Shown here in pieces: positions 7,091 to 16,331 of a DNA stretch of 16,536 bases (position 1 is its first letter; the number at the start of each line of letters is the position of its first letter). A program made the translations under genes and the position numbers. The notes beneath the pieces were generated by a model. It was not told the origin of the DNA. It made no database searches and saw only the letters and a program-made list of their open reading frames with translations. This DNA is from an uncultured Lachnospiraceae bacterium (GTDB lineage Bacteria > Bacillota > Clostridia > Lachnospirales > Lachnospiraceae): the NCBI GenBank assembly GCA_949051815.1, contig CARQVR010000071.1, positions 1-16,536 of the forward strand, read 5' to 3'.

Positions 7091-8035
7091 TCAGTCTGCT
7101 GTCCTCTGATTTTTATAATAGGTATCGTAATTTACAAGCTCATCTAACAGCTTCGGGAGCTGTTCGTCCATGGTTTCATCCGAAAACTGGCAGGTTCCCA
7201 CCGCCTTGTGTCCGCCGCCGCCGTACTTAAGCATCAGACTTCCCACATTGACGTTGGATGTGCGGTTTAATACGCTGTAACCCACCGCCGCGGAGCAGCC
7301 AAGGCCACCCCGGCCGTTGACGATCCATGCGGAGATATTCTGTTCCGGATACATACTGTAGATCAGGAAACGGTTTCCGGAGTAAATCGGATCAACCCCT
7401 CTCAGATCGGAAATGATCACATCCTTCTCCACCCGTGTGTGCGCCTTCACCATCTCCCTGAACTTCTGATCCTGCTCGCGGTAGATGTCAATGCGCTCCT
7501 GCACGTCGGACAACGCCAGAATTTCCTCCGTACTCATGGTGCGGCAGCACTCCATCAGTTTCTCCATAAGCTGATAGTTGGAGATCGTAAAATTACGCCA
7601 CCGGCCAAGACCCGTGCGGGGATCCATCAGAAATCCCACGAGAATCCAACCCTGCGGATTCTGAATCTCGTCTATGGTGAGATTACCGGAGTCCACCTTA
7701 TCCACAGCTGCCATCATATCGTCAAAATGGGAAAAACGCTCCTGTCCGCCGTAATACTCATAAATAATACGGGCGCAGGAAGGTGTGATACGGCTCTCCC
7801 CTTTATATTTGCCCTTAAGCTCATTGCGCTCATGCTCGCTGGAGTGATGGTCGAACCAAAGCCCGCAGCCTTCCACAAAAGGTACGTTAGCCAGCACATC
7901 ATTCTCCGTAATCTCCACAAGACCGTCCTGTAAATCCTTCGGATGTGCAAATTTCCAACTGTCAATCAGGCCAACCTCCTTTAATAGAGCGCCGCATGCC
8001 AGCCCGTCAAAATCAGATCGTGTCACTAATCTCAT
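7091..8035 (-). CDS. DHH-family phosphoesterase
   Basis: This 314-residue cytosolic protein has an N-terminal DHH domain: SDFDG (residues 7-11) and the signature D62-H63-H64 in LWFDHHSSEH bind the catalytic metals. The C-terminal DHHA1-type substrate domain ends with GGGGHKAVGTCQF (His276). The superfamily includes exopolyphosphatases, nano-RNases (NrnA) and cyclic-dinucleotide or pApA phosphodiesterases; the sequence alone does not decide which applies. I placed the start at the ATG at 8035, which is preceded by AAAGGAAG. The longer frame to 8110 only adds a basic, non-conserved leader. The TGA stop touches the TTG of the receptor gene, so the enzyme and the sensory cassette probably share an mRNA; whether they share a function is unknown. 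Confidence 0.88.
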   Translation of the reverse strand: MRLVTRSDFDGLACGALLKEVGLIDSWKFAHPKDLQDGLVEITENDVLANVPFVEGCGLWFDHHSSEHERNELKGKYKGESRITPSCARIIYEYYGGQERFSHFDDMMAAVDKVDSGNLTIDEIQNPQGWILVGFLMDPRTGLGRWRNFTISNYQLMEKLMECCRTMSTEEILALSDVQERIDIYREQDQKFREMVKAHTRVEKDVIISDLRGVDPIYSGNRFLIYSMYPEQNISAWIVNGRGGLGCSAAVGYSVLNRTSNVNVGSLMLKYGGGGHKAVGTCQFSDETMDEQLPKLLDELVNYDTYYKNQRTAD

Positions 8036-8081
8036 CGCTTTTCTTCCTTTACCCTTCCAGTTCCTTTTTTTACCTGTCGCA

Positions 8082-8273
8082 CTATTCTTTGATCTTATCA
8101 ATATCCGCAAGATTTACGCCGGAAACACTAAGCAATGCCTTTAATGTCAAGTACTCATCTTTTAAGTCTGCGTATGTTTCAACGGCATTTTCTTTTCTGG
8201 CCAGAAGCATGCGCCTCTGCACTTTCGCAAAATCGTCAAGAGCTGCCTTTGTCACCTCGATACCAGACGGCAT
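8082..8273 (-). CDS. Conserved-looking small protein of unknown function (63 aa)
   Basis: The frame starts at an ATG at 8273 with AGGTGA five bases upstream and encodes MPSGIEVTKAALDDFAKVQ followed by about 45 further residues. It is predicted to be mostly helical and highly charged, with no signal peptide, cysteines or membrane segment. I recognise no domain. It lies 39 bases after the start of transcription predicted from an excellent promoter and 46 bases before the DHH gene, so it is probably the first cistron of that operon. An upstream in-frame extension to 8414 crosses the promoter and was not adopted. Confidence 0.72.
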   Translation of the reverse strand: MPSGIEVTKAALDDFAKVQRRMLLARKENAVETYADLKDEYLTLKALLSVSGVNLADIDKIKE

Positions 8274-8318
8274 ACAATCACCTGCTTTCCACTCTGCTAT
8301 ATTGACTGTTACCACTTT

Positions 8319-8347
8319 ATTATAACGAATTTCACCAAAGATGTAAA
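8319..8347 (-). promoter_or_regulatory. Sigma-A promoter for the small gene, DHH gene and probably the sensory operon
   Basis: On the minus strand TTTACA (8342-8347) and a perfect TATAAT (8319-8324) are separated by exactly 17 bases. The start of transcription is expected near 8312. This is the best promoter match in the window. Because the genes from 8273 down to 1614 are tightly spaced or overlapping, it probably transcribes all of them, unless internal promoters hidden in coding sequence exist. Confidence 0.75.
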
Positions 8348-8382
8348 GGCAGAAACCGCCATGGCCCACGACAAACTCAATA

Positions 8383-8440
8383 GTGCAAGGCTGCACTGAT
8401 ACCGGCAGCCGCACGAACCATTATCCGGTTAAAGCCGGAT
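8383..8440 (-). terminator. Two weak stem-loops at the end of addA
   Basis: A 6-bp hairpin ATCCGG/CCGGAT (8423-8428 with 8435-8440) spans the addA stop codon. A second (8389-8394 with 8405-8410, plus an outer 4-bp arm 8383-8386 with 8411-8414) lies just downstream. Neither is followed by a U-run on the minus strand, so termination between addA and the next promoter is plausible but unproven. Confidence 0.3.
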
Positions 8441-11400
8441 CTCCTCCCCCAGTCTGGAGGAATAGATAAGCCGCTCCTTCACCGGTTTTCCGCCTTTTCC
8501 CGGATCATAACCGTAGATCTGCTCAAGCGCTTCGCTGTAGTAGGAAAGCTGCACCTGATAGCGTTTCACAAGCTCTGCCGCCGCTGACACGGCGTCCGTC
8601 TTGTAATCCAGCACTACCAGGCCGTCCTCCTCCTCAAAGAACACGTCGATGATACCCTGAACCAGCACCGTCTCCTCCGCCGGAAAACTGCTCCCCAGAC
8701 GGCTGGCCGGTATTCCCATCACAAAAGGCTGTTCCTTAAAAAGTTTCCCCGCGCGGGCAGCCTCAGCCATGCGAAACGCAGCCCTCCCCGTCAGAAAATC
8801 CACGAGTTTCGGCACGGACACCGCATCCCGGTACGCCTGAGACAGCCTGCCCTTCTGCCGCATCCGCTCCATCTGCTCCCTAAGAAGCGTCTCCGCCGCC
8901 TGCCGGTTTTCATTGACTTCTCTGGTTAATTCTTTAAACTCAAACAGCTCCATCACTTTATGGAAGGCGCTGCCCCGCATGGAACCGCTGACGGCCTCGT
9001 CACCTCTTAAAAATTTCGGCAGATAGGGAACCGCCGGCTTCTCCTCAAAGAGTCTGGCCGCGGCCTCGTCCGTCTCCTGCATCCCGGCCATCTTTAATTC
9101 CGATACAGTAGTCTTTGTATAAAGATCTCTCAGATTCCGGTGCGGATATTCATAGGAAAACCGTCTTGACAGCTCTGTCATAAGATTTTCGTCCACCGCT
9201 TCCGCCGGATCGCTAAAAAGAAGTTTTCTTTTCGCTTCCAGCCCCAGAACCGTCTCCTCGATCTTCTCCTCAACCAGATGATCCCAGCCGGTCAATTTTA
9301 CGCTAAACGCCATATCCGCATTATATTCCGGTGCCTCCGGCGCGGTCTCCATCCCGCATGCCTCATAAAAACCGTCGAGGCACCGGCTGCCGGAAAGAGC
9401 GCCAAGCAGCAGCGTCAGAAAGCTGTCCTGTCCCAGCAAAACGTCATAGGAAAGGCGTTTTTCTTTCCGTCGCCGCAGGGGAAGAAGCGCCGCCGCCGTC
9501 TTTTCCGGATTTTTAACCACGCCGGTCAATATCAGCTTTTCCTCCGCCCTGGTCATGGCCACATACAGAATGCGAAGCTCCTCCGCCAGACTGTCCCGCA
9601 TCAGTTTCAGCGCAATGGCATTTTTCCGAAGGCTCTTTCCCCTGACCCGCCGTTTGGGATCCACATAATCCACGCCGATTCCCGCGTCCACATCCACCGC
9701 CAAAGTCCCGCTGCCTTCCTTCTTCCGAAAGCCCGCCGCCAGTCCCGACACGAAGCAGACGGGAAACTCCAGCCCCTTGCTCTTATGGATGCTCATGATA
9801 CGCACCACATCCGCGTTCTCGTCCTGCATGGCCGCCTCACCGTAATCCACCTCGTATTTCTCTAACTGCTCCATATAGCGCAGAAAATGATAAAGTCCGA
9901 AATAGCTCGTCTTTTCGTAGTCCGCCGCCTTCACCAGAAGCATTTCCACATTGGCGCGCCGCCTGCTGCCCTCCGGTTTTGCCGCCACATAATGCAGATA
10001 TCCGTTCTCCCGCAGAATGATCTGCAAAAGCTCATGGACCGGAAGATAGACGGACATCTTCCTGTATCTGGCAATTTTGTCGAGAAAGCCCGCAATTTTT
10101 TCTTGCAGGGTCCCACCGATTCCCTGCTGCCCGCGGTCTGCCGGTTCCACGCTTCCGGTCCTGCTCGTCCCTGTCTGGTCTGCTTCGATCTGCTCTGCCT
10201 TCGTCTGATCCGCTTCGATCCGATCCGTCTCTGTGCGTTCTTCCTTGATCTGCTCTGCCTTCGTCTGATCTGCTTCGATCCGATCCGTCTCTGTCTGGTC
10301 TGCCTTGATCTGATCCGTCCCTGTCTGCTCTGCCTTGGTTTGCTCTGCCTTGCTCCAGTCTGCCCCTGTCTGCTCTGCCGCACTTTCTCCGGTGTCCGGC
10401 GCAGGCGAGTTGACTATGCCGGTCACTTCCCGTCCGGCGCACACCGTCAGCGCATCATAGAGGTATTTTTTCTTCGGACAGGCCGCCCTCACAAGCGCGA
10501 TCTCCTCCTCCGAAAAACCGCCCAGATACATGTGCATCACCCCGTAAAGGGGAATATCCTGCAGCGGATTGTCCAGAATCCGCAAAAAATGCAGTAGTTC
10601 CTGTACCTCCGAAGCCGCAAAATACCCGGTTCTGGACGTCACATGGACGGGAATCCCCTCCTCCTCCAGTACCCGCTTAAAGACTTCATCCCAGCCGGAA
10701 AGCGTGCGCAGCAGAATGACCATATCGCGGTAAGAAGCCCGCCGCAGGTTTCCCGTCTCCTTGTCCGTCACCTGAAATTCCCGAAGAAGCGTCTTGATCT
10801 GCGCCGCCACACCGTAGGCCTCCTGTTCTTTCACGGAGAGCGTCTCCGGCGCTTTTTTGCCACCCGCCGTCCCCGCTGCAGAGGCAGTCTGACCTGCCGT
10901 TTCCGGCGCGGAAGCGTTCTGTGCCGCCCCGTCATTCATCAAAAAGTCCGTAGCGATTTTCTCCTCCTGAAACAGAAGAAGCTGGGTTATGTTCGAGACA
11001 TCCTCCGATAGACCGTCCTCCCGCCGTGGATAGGCGGCTCCGGGATGCAGCGCCGCCTTCCCGTCATAGACAATGCCGCCCGTTTCCTTTCCCATAATCC
11101 GCTCAAAAACAGCGTTAACGCTGTCAATCACCTCTTTACGGCTCCTGAAATTCTGGTGCAGGTCTATCCGCTGCGCATTCTCCGAAGCCCCGCTGTAAGC
11201 CTCCTGCTTTTCTAAAAACAGTTCCGGCCTTGCCAGACGGAATTTATAAATGCTCTGCTTTACATCCCCCACCATAAAGCGGTTGTAGCGTCCCTCGGAC
11301 TCCCCGCTGATGCAGGAAAGCAGATACTCCTGCACCAGATTGCTGTCCTGATACTCATCGATCAGAATTTCATGGAAACGGCTTCTGTAAGCGAGCGCAG

Positions 11401-12814
11401 TCTCCGTAGGCGCATAGCCGTCTTCCTCCCTGCGAAGTAAGATTTGCAGGGCGAAATGCTCAATATCGTCAAAGTCCAGTATATTTTTTTCCCGCTTGGC
11501 CTCGTCGAAAGCCGCTTTAAAAGCAAGCGTCAGATCCACAAGCGCCGAAACCGCCGCCTGACATTCTTCCATCTGCCTGTATACCTGTCCGGCCGAACCT
11601 GCGAAAAACGACGTCCGAAGCCCGGCGACAGCCTCCTTCACACTGTCCCGCAGGCCTTTCGCGGCCTCACGTCTGGCAGGCGATACGGAATTGTCTCTCT
11701 TAGAAGGAAGCCTGCCGAAAGTCACCGCACCAAAGGCGGCGCAGAGGCCGTCGTAATCCGCTGTCTCCGTCCGCCCCCTGCAATCTCCGGCTTTCTCTGC
11801 CGCATCCGTCACGTCTCCTGCTCCGGCCCAATCTTCCGTCTCCGTCACGTCTCCTGCTCCGACCTGCTCCTCTGCTCCGGTCACGCCTCCTGCGCTGACC
11901 TGCTCTTCCCTCTCCGTCCCGCCGCACAGCCCAAGCAGACGTTCCAGCATCTTGCGCTCTTTCTCCAACAGCTCCCCATAAAAATAAGGTCCGTCCGGCT
12001 CCTCACACAATCTGATGGCCTCCTCCAGCTTGTCCGCGCAGCCACGCAGGATAAGGCGCACATGCTCCATAAACAGCGCTGCCCACGGAAGGGAAAGCAG
12101 ATCGCAGGCCGCGCCTTCCTGCACATACTCTGCCCCGTCCGGTTCCGCAGCCGGCTGCCCCTGCTCTGGCTCTCTTACCGACTGCCCCTGCTGCGGCTCT
12201 CCTGCCGCATCCGGACGGTAATCCTCCTTCCGCTTTGCAAGCCATTCTTCCGGAAAAGGCATACTCATGGCAAAATCATAGAGCTTCATCACCTCTTTTT
12301 CCACCGCATCGTCCCTGCTGCCGACGCTGAAATATTCCATACAATGCAGAAACGCCGGTTCTTCCTTCCCGTAAGCGTCCTCGATCACAGCCGACAGCAC
12401 ATCCGCCCGCAGAAGCTTAAGCTCCCCCTCCTCCGCAATCCGGAAACCGGGATCCAGTCCGATGGTGTGAAACTGATTCCGCAATACAAAGAGGCAGAAG
12501 CTGTCTATGGTAGTGATCTGCGCATTATAGAGCAGCGCGGCCTGCCGCTGTAAATGTTCGTTGGCGGGGTCAAGGGCAAGCCTGTCGTTTAAGGCACGGC
12601 TGACCCGCTCCCGCATCTGGGCCGCCGCCGCGTTGGTGAAAGTCACCACCAGAAGTCTGTCGATATCCACCGGCGCCTTTCCGTCGCATACCATTTCCAC
12701 GATCCGCTCCACGAGAACCGCCGTCTTACCGGAGCCTGCCGCCGCGGAAACAAGCAGATTGCAGCCCCTTGTCTCTATCACCTTTCTCTGTGTGTCTGTA
12801 AATGTGATTCCCAT
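8429..12814 (-). CDS. addA: ATP-dependent helicase/nuclease subunit A (AddA)
   Basis: This 1461-residue subunit provides the UvrD-like helicase and one nuclease of the AddAB double-strand-break resection enzyme. It has Walker A AAGSGKT (K30), Walker B ILIDEYQD (about residue 480), GDVKQSIYKFR (about 515), DLHQNFRSR, SIHKSKGLEFP and VAMTRAEEKL (about 1085). The C-terminal RecB-type nuclease has GIIDVFF and VLDYKTD (about 1400). All catalytic motifs are intact. I chose the ATG at 12814 because GGAGG lies just before it; the frame upstream to 12835 has no such site. At about 230 residues longer than B. subtilis AddA (1232 aa), its extra length comes from low-complexity inserts, including a 36-bp and a 15-bp tandem repeat. 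It follows addB by 71 bp, so co-transcription is likely. Confidence 0.96.
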   Translation of the reverse strand: MGITFTDTQRKVIETRGCNLLVSAAAGSGKTAVLVERIVEMVCDGKAPVDIDRLLVVTFTNAAAAQMRERVSRALNDRLALDPANEHLQRQAALLYNAQITTIDSFCLFVLRNQFHTIGLDPGFRIAEEGELKLLRADVLSAVIEDAYGKEEPAFLHCMEYFSVGSRDDAVEKEVMKLYDFAMSMPFPEEWLAKRKEDYRPDAAGEPQQGQSVREPEQGQPAAEPDGAEYVQEGAACDLLSLPWAALFMEHVRLILRGCADKLEEAIRLCEEPDGPYFYGELLEKERKMLERLLGLCGGTEREEQVSAGGVTGAEEQVGAGDVTETEDWAGAGDVTDAAEKAGDCRGRTETADYDGLCAAFGAVTFGRLPSKRDNSVSPARREAAKGLRDSVKEAVAGLRTSFFAGSAGQVYRQMEECQAAVSALVDLTLAFKAAFDEAKREKNILDFDDIEHFALQILLRREEDGYAPTETALAYRSRFHEILIDEYQDSNLVQEYLLSCISGESEGRYNRFMVGDVKQSIYKFRLARPELFLEKQEAYSGASENAQRIDLHQNFRSRKEVIDSVNAVFERIMGKETGGIVYDGKAALHPGAAYPRREDGLSEDVSNITQLLLFQEEKIATDFLMNDGAAQNASAPETAGQTASAAGTAGGKKAPETLSVKEQEAYGVAAQIKTLLREFQVTDKETGNLRRASYRDMVILLRTLSGWDEVFKRVLEEEGIPVHVTSRTGYFAASEVQELLHFLRILDNPLQDIPLYGVMHMYLGGFSEEEIALVRAACPKKKYLYDALTVCAGREVTGIVNSPAPDTGESAAEQTGADWSKAEQTKAEQTGTDQIKADQTETDRIEADQTKAEQIKEERTETDRIEADQTKAEQIEADQTGTSRTGSVEPADRGQQGIGGTLQEKIAGFLDKIARYRKMSVYLPVHELLQIILRENGYLHYVAAKPEGSRRRANVEMLLVKAADYEKTSYFGLYHFLRYMEQLEKYEVDYGEAAMQDENADVVRIMSIHKSKGLEFPVCFVSGLAAGFRKKEGSGTLAVDVDAGIGVDYVDPKRRVRGKSLRKNAIALKLMRDSLAEELRILYVAMTRAEEKLILTGVVKNPEKTAAALLPLRRRKEKRLSYDVLLGQDSFLTLLLGALSGSRCLDGFYEACGMETAPEAPEYNADMAFSVKLTGWDHLVEEKIEETVLGLEAKRKLLFSDPAEAVDENLMTELSRRFSYEYPHRNLRDLYTKTTVSELKMAGMQETDEAAARLFEEKPAVPYLPKFLRGDEAVSGSMRGSAFHKVMELFEFKELTREVNENRQAAETLLREQMERMRQKGRLSQAYRDAVSVPKLVDFLTGRAAFRMAEAARAGKLFKEQPFVMGIPASRLGSSFPAEETVLVQGIIDVFFEEEDGLVVLDYKTDAVSAAAELVKRYQVQLSYYSEALEQIYGYDPGKGGKPVKERLIYSSRLGEEIRL
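10157..10381 (-). repeat. 15-bp minisatellite encoding 15 pentapeptides inside addA
   Basis: Fifteen consecutive 15-bp units encode pentapeptides such as KAEQT, EADQT, ETDRI and GTDQI; the two at the high-coordinate end are degenerate (AAEQT, GADWS). There is a higher-order 60-bp duplication, 10187-10246 and 10247-10306, sharing ETDRI-EADQT-KAEQI. The reading frame stays open. The array lies in the region of the second helicase domain, before LQEKIAGFLDKIARY, and is probably a disordered surface loop. Confidence 0.92.
11801..11908 (-). repeat. Three 36-bp tandem repeats inside addA
   Basis: Three in-frame 12-residue units, EEQVSAGGVTGA, EEQVGAGDVTET and EDWAGAGDVTDA, lie in a low-complexity insert between ERLLGLCGG and FGRLPSKRD. 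This is a second, independent expansion in the same gene. Confidence 0.85.
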
Positions 12815-12885
12815 GTTACCTCCATTTTGAAGCATTTATGCGACGGGGCGACGCTGATCTCCATTCCGCAGCGCTTACGCCACAT

Positions 12886-15800
12886 CTATCTCCCGATTTC
12901 TTCCCGCATGTGCTCCAGCGCTTCCTCCGCTTTCAGCTTCGCAAGCTTCCTCGGCTGATAACCGGCCGCTCCGGCCTCAAAACCGCAGACATGCCGGTAT
13001 GCACAGTAGGTACATGCCTTCTCCGCACCCAGCTCACAGGGATTGACCGATATGGTTCCATCCAGAATTTCCCTTCCCAGACTGCGGATCTTATAGTTTA
13101 CATAATTAGAAACCATCCGCATGTCCTCCTCCGACATGACACTGGAGACAGCAGAAAAACTCCCGTCCTTTTTCCGCTCCAGCGGCAGAATATCGGACTT
13201 GTCCGTAAATTCTCCGTCCAGCATTCTGACGGCCTCGTCATTTTCATTGACCATTCCGGTCATCTTTAATTCCTGTAAAATGCGCCCGTTGATCTCCTCC
13301 GGCGAAAGCTCCCCGCCCTCCACCACCGGGTCCGCCACCTTGTAGTAAAGCATCGCCGCCGGCACCGCCTCCTTGCCGGGATATCTCTTCTGCACCAGCT
13401 CCACCGCCGCATTCATATAAACCACGAGCTGCAATTGCAGACCGTAATAGAGCGCCGCCAGATCAAACCGCCTGTCCCCGGACTTATAATCAATGACTTT
13501 GACATAAACCCTGTCCTGTGTCTCCCCGATATCGACCCGGTCAATCCTGCCGCGCAGCCGCAGTTTTTCCTTTTCACTGAGCGTTATATTCAGGGCGTCC
13601 AGATCTTCCAGCACATCGAAGGACACCTCAAAAGCTTCGGGCAGAAACTGCCCCTTGCGAAGCTGTGTCTTTAGCGTATCCACCGTGCGGTTTAAAATCC
13701 GCTCCATCCGTAACAGCAGATGCCGGTTCCTTGCACTGCTGTAGAGGATCGTCTCCCCGTAAGCCGCAGCACAGGCGGTAAGCGTCTGTGCTACAAGTTT
13801 CCGGCCCTCTTCCTCCGGAAAATCAAACCATGTATAGCCTTGCTCTTTCAGCCCTCTTGAAAACCCTTCCAGCACACTGTGGAACAGATTTCCCATATCC
13901 GCCGCCTCGAAGCTGTACTCCCCCCGTTCCCGCAGCCGGAGCCCGTATTGCAGAAAATGGGCGTAAGCGCAGGCGGCATATTTCTCCAGACGGCTTACGC
14001 TGTTTAAGAGAGACGCGCCGTAAAGGGCTGCTGCCGCCGCCCGGGAAAGCGGCCTGTCCTCATGCCTTGCAAACGCCGTTTCCACCAGATTCCCGACCTG
14101 CTGCCGGTACTGCGGATTCTTTTCATAACAGCGGTAAAATGTGACCAATGTCCTGCGCTCCCTCTCATCCAGCCGTCCCGCCGCATACTCCCGCAGAATA
14201 TCCGAAAAAAATCCCACGCCGTCCGCACCGCTCAGCAACTGCTCCTCCACCGCCTCCCGCTCCGGCATCCCGGCGGCAAGTCCCGGAAACAGCCCCTGCA
14301 AAAGCTCCACCAGATACGCGGGCCGCAGCGATCTGCCGTCCTCACCCACTCTGGCGTAAGAAAGGATAAGCGCCTCCGACGGCTTCGTCATGTTCAGATA
14401 AAGATAAAGCCGCTGAATGTACATTTGCTCTCTGGGCGAAGGCGCCAGTTCAATGTCCGACTCGCGCAAAAATTCCCGGTCAAGATCCGATATGATTCCG
14501 CCCCCTGATCCTTTCGGTATATTGCCGTCATTCACCCCGAGGAAAAAGAGCACCTTTACCTGCTTCAATCTGGTTCTCTCGATATCTCCCACCAGAATCC
14601 GGTCTACATTCTGCGGAATCGTTCCCACCGTGATCTCCGCAAGACCCGCGTCCAGAATGTCCGCAAACTCCCTGAGCGTCAGCTCCTCCTCCGCGAGCAG
14701 CCCCTCAATCTGATCCAACAGGTCAATCACCAGCGGATAAATCTGCCCGTACTCCTTAGCCCTTGCCAGCTCTCCCTGTTCCTGAAATGCCCTCTCGAAA
14801 TCCGCTAATTTCTGCTGCACCTCATTTGCCACGAGAAAATCATAGAGCGCGCGCACCATATCGCCCGCCGTCCGAAGCGGCACAAGAAAGGGGGCAAGCT
14901 GCGCCATCAGCCGTTCCCGCATGGCATTGCAGGCGTACAGCGATGCAAGGGACGCCTCCTCGCCCTCCGGCTCCTCCTCCCTGTAAGTAAAGGCTTCGCT
15001 ATAGCGTTTCCTTCCCCTGATCCCGAAACGGCGGACATAATTCTCAAGCCGGTCCACTTCTTCCCCGCTAAAGTCCGCAAGCCCCGTGCGCAGATAGTGG
15101 AAAACCGCGTCAAAGCTGAAATCCTGCAGCAGAATCTGCAGGGCGCTTCGCACATAAGAGGTGAAAGGATTGCCCAGAATCCCTCTGGTCTGGTCGATAT
15201 AAATGGGGATATCAAACCGTGAAAAAACCTCCTGCGCCTCTTTTCCGTACACACCCATGTTGCCTGTGACCACAGCAATATCGCGGAAGCATAGCTCCTC
15301 CGACTCCAAAAGCATCCTGCGGATGGCAATACACGTCTGCCTCAGCTCCTCCACAGGCGTAGACGCTTCGATCAGATGAATCCTTTCCGTCGTCCCCTCA
15401 TAGACACAGGGCGGATAGCGGAACAGATTCCGCTCCAGATGGGCAAGCTCAGGATTCCCGGCAAAGCGCGGCAGCCGCCCCTCTTTTTTCTCCGCGCACC
15501 AGACAGGCGCCTCCTCCGTGATCCCCGCCTCTCCAGCAAGCCTTTTTAAAAGCGACACCGTTTTCTGGCTCAGATAAAAGAGCTTCTGCTCCCCCTCCAC
15601 ACGGTACGGATTTTCCCGCTCATCCACGGTAAGCGTGACAATGACCTTATCAGTCAATCTCAGCAAGTCCTGAATCACACGGTTCTGAATCGGCGTAAAC
15701 CCTGTGAACCCGTCAAAGGCGATCACACTGCCTCTCACAATCCCGGATTCCGGCAGCGCTGTCCTCAACCGGTCCAGCGTCCCCTCCGTCGTGATAAAGC

Positions 15801-16317
15801 GGTCGCGTATATATTCCCCGAACGCCCTGTATAAATGGCGCAGATCCTGAAGCTTATAGCAGAGCGCCCCCCGCTCCTTTGCATAATCAATCAGCGTCTC
15901 CAGCTCTTTCTCCCCGACGCCGTACTGCATGAACTCGGAAAGCGCCGACTTCACCTCATGGATATACCCGATTTTATGAAGATGGCTGCCAAGAACCGTC
16001 AGCTTCTCCCGCTCCTGCCCGGCCACCTTGCGAAGCACCAGACTTTTTCCCGTATCGTCCAGAACCGGCAGCTCCTCTCCGCCCACCTCCTCGATAATCC
16101 GGTGGGTCAGTCTGCCGAAACTGAGCACATCAATGTTCATAATCGCGTGTCGGGGATGCTCCACCACCAGATCCATCTGCGTCTGCATGGTAAACTGATC
16201 CGGCACAATCAGCAGATAATTTTTCTCCGGATGCCGTCTGGATTCCTCTATCATATAATCATGCAGTTTCCGGCTCTTACCCGCGCCGGACGCGCCAAAA
16301 TAAAATTGCAGGGACAT
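12886..16317 (-). CDS. addB: ATP-dependent helicase/nuclease subunit B (AddB)
   Basis: This is the 1143-residue partner of AddA (B. subtilis AddB is 1166 aa). The N-terminal Walker A is GASGAGKS (residues 8-15). The central part is a degenerate helicase-like body which in the family recognises Chi sequences. The C-terminal nuclease has RGRIDRVDIG and VIDYKSGDRRF (about residue 940). The iron-sulphur cluster ligands are present as one cysteine in AACAYAHF (about 780) and the cluster CTYCAYRHVC (about 1100). AddAB degrades from double-strand ends and loads RecA after Chi. The ATG at 16317 is preceded by AAGAGG at a 10-base spacing. The gene is complete, and its promoter should lie in the adjacent inverted-repeat region. 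Confidence 0.96.
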   Translation of the reverse strand: MSLQFYFGASGAGKSRKLHDYMIEESRRHPEKNYLLIVPDQFTMQTQMDLVVEHPRHAIMNIDVLSFGRLTHRIIEEVGGEELPVLDDTGKSLVLRKVAGQEREKLTVLGSHLHKIGYIHEVKSALSEFMQYGVGEKELETLIDYAKERGALCYKLQDLRHLYRAFGEYIRDRFITTEGTLDRLRTALPESGIVRGSVIAFDGFTGFTPIQNRVIQDLLRLTDKVIVTLTVDERENPYRVEGEQKLFYLSQKTVSLLKRLAGEAGITEEAPVWCAEKKEGRLPRFAGNPELAHLERNLFRYPPCVYEGTTERIHLIEASTPVEELRQTCIAIRRMLLESEELCFRDIAVVTGNMGVYGKEAQEVFSRFDIPIYIDQTRGILGNPFTSYVRSALQILLQDFSFDAVFHYLRTGLADFSGEEVDRLENYVRRFGIRGRKRYSEAFTYREEEPEGEEASLASLYACNAMRERLMAQLAPFLVPLRTAGDMVRALYDFLVANEVQQKLADFERAFQEQGELARAKEYGQIYPLVIDLLDQIEGLLAEEELTLREFADILDAGLAEITVGTIPQNVDRILVGDIERTRLKQVKVLFFLGVNDGNIPKGSGGGIISDLDREFLRESDIELAPSPREQMYIQRLYLYLNMTKPSEALILSYARVGEDGRSLRPAYLVELLQGLFPGLAAGMPEREAVEEQLLSGADGVGFFSDILREYAAGRLDERERRTLVTFYRCYEKNPQYRQQVGNLVETAFARHEDRPLSRAAAAALYGASLLNSVSRLEKYAACAYAHFLQYGLRLRERGEYSFEAADMGNLFHSVLEGFSRGLKEQGYTWFDFPEEEGRKLVAQTLTACAAAYGETILYSSARNRHLLLRMERILNRTVDTLKTQLRKGQFLPEAFEVSFDVLEDLDALNITLSEKEKLRLRGRIDRVDIGETQDRVYVKVIDYKSGDRRFDLAALYYGLQLQLVVYMNAAVELVQKRYPGKEAVPAAMLYYKVADPVVEGGELSPEEINGRILQELKMTGMVNENDEAVRMLDGEFTDKSDILPLERKKDGSFSAVSSVMSEEDMRMVSNYVNYKIRSLGREILDGTISVNPCELGAEKACTYCAYRHVCGFEAGAAGYQPRKLAKLKAEEALEHMREEIGR

Positions 16318-16331
16318 GGTTTTCTTTCCTC

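Noticed and set aside
8036..8110. N-terminal extension of the DHH gene
   Set aside because: The extension is basic and low-complexity, and contains the ribosome binding site of the ATG at 8035; the conserved DHH fold begins right at that ATG.
11444..12553. 369-codon open frame on the plus strand opposite addA
   Set aside because: It overlaps the conserved AddA coding sequence and its repeat inserts, and has Arg/Pro/Leu-rich composition with no recognisable domain or ribosome binding site.
12815..12835. Upstream in-frame ATG for addA at 12835
   Set aside because: It lacks a ribosome binding site, while the ATG at 12814 has GGAGG and gives the usual AddA N-terminus.
12782..12885. Small minus-strand frame starting ATG directly after the addB stop codon and running into addA (about 35 codons)
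   Set aside because: There is no ribosome binding site beyond chance, it overlaps the start of addA in another frame, and the peptide has no recognisable features.
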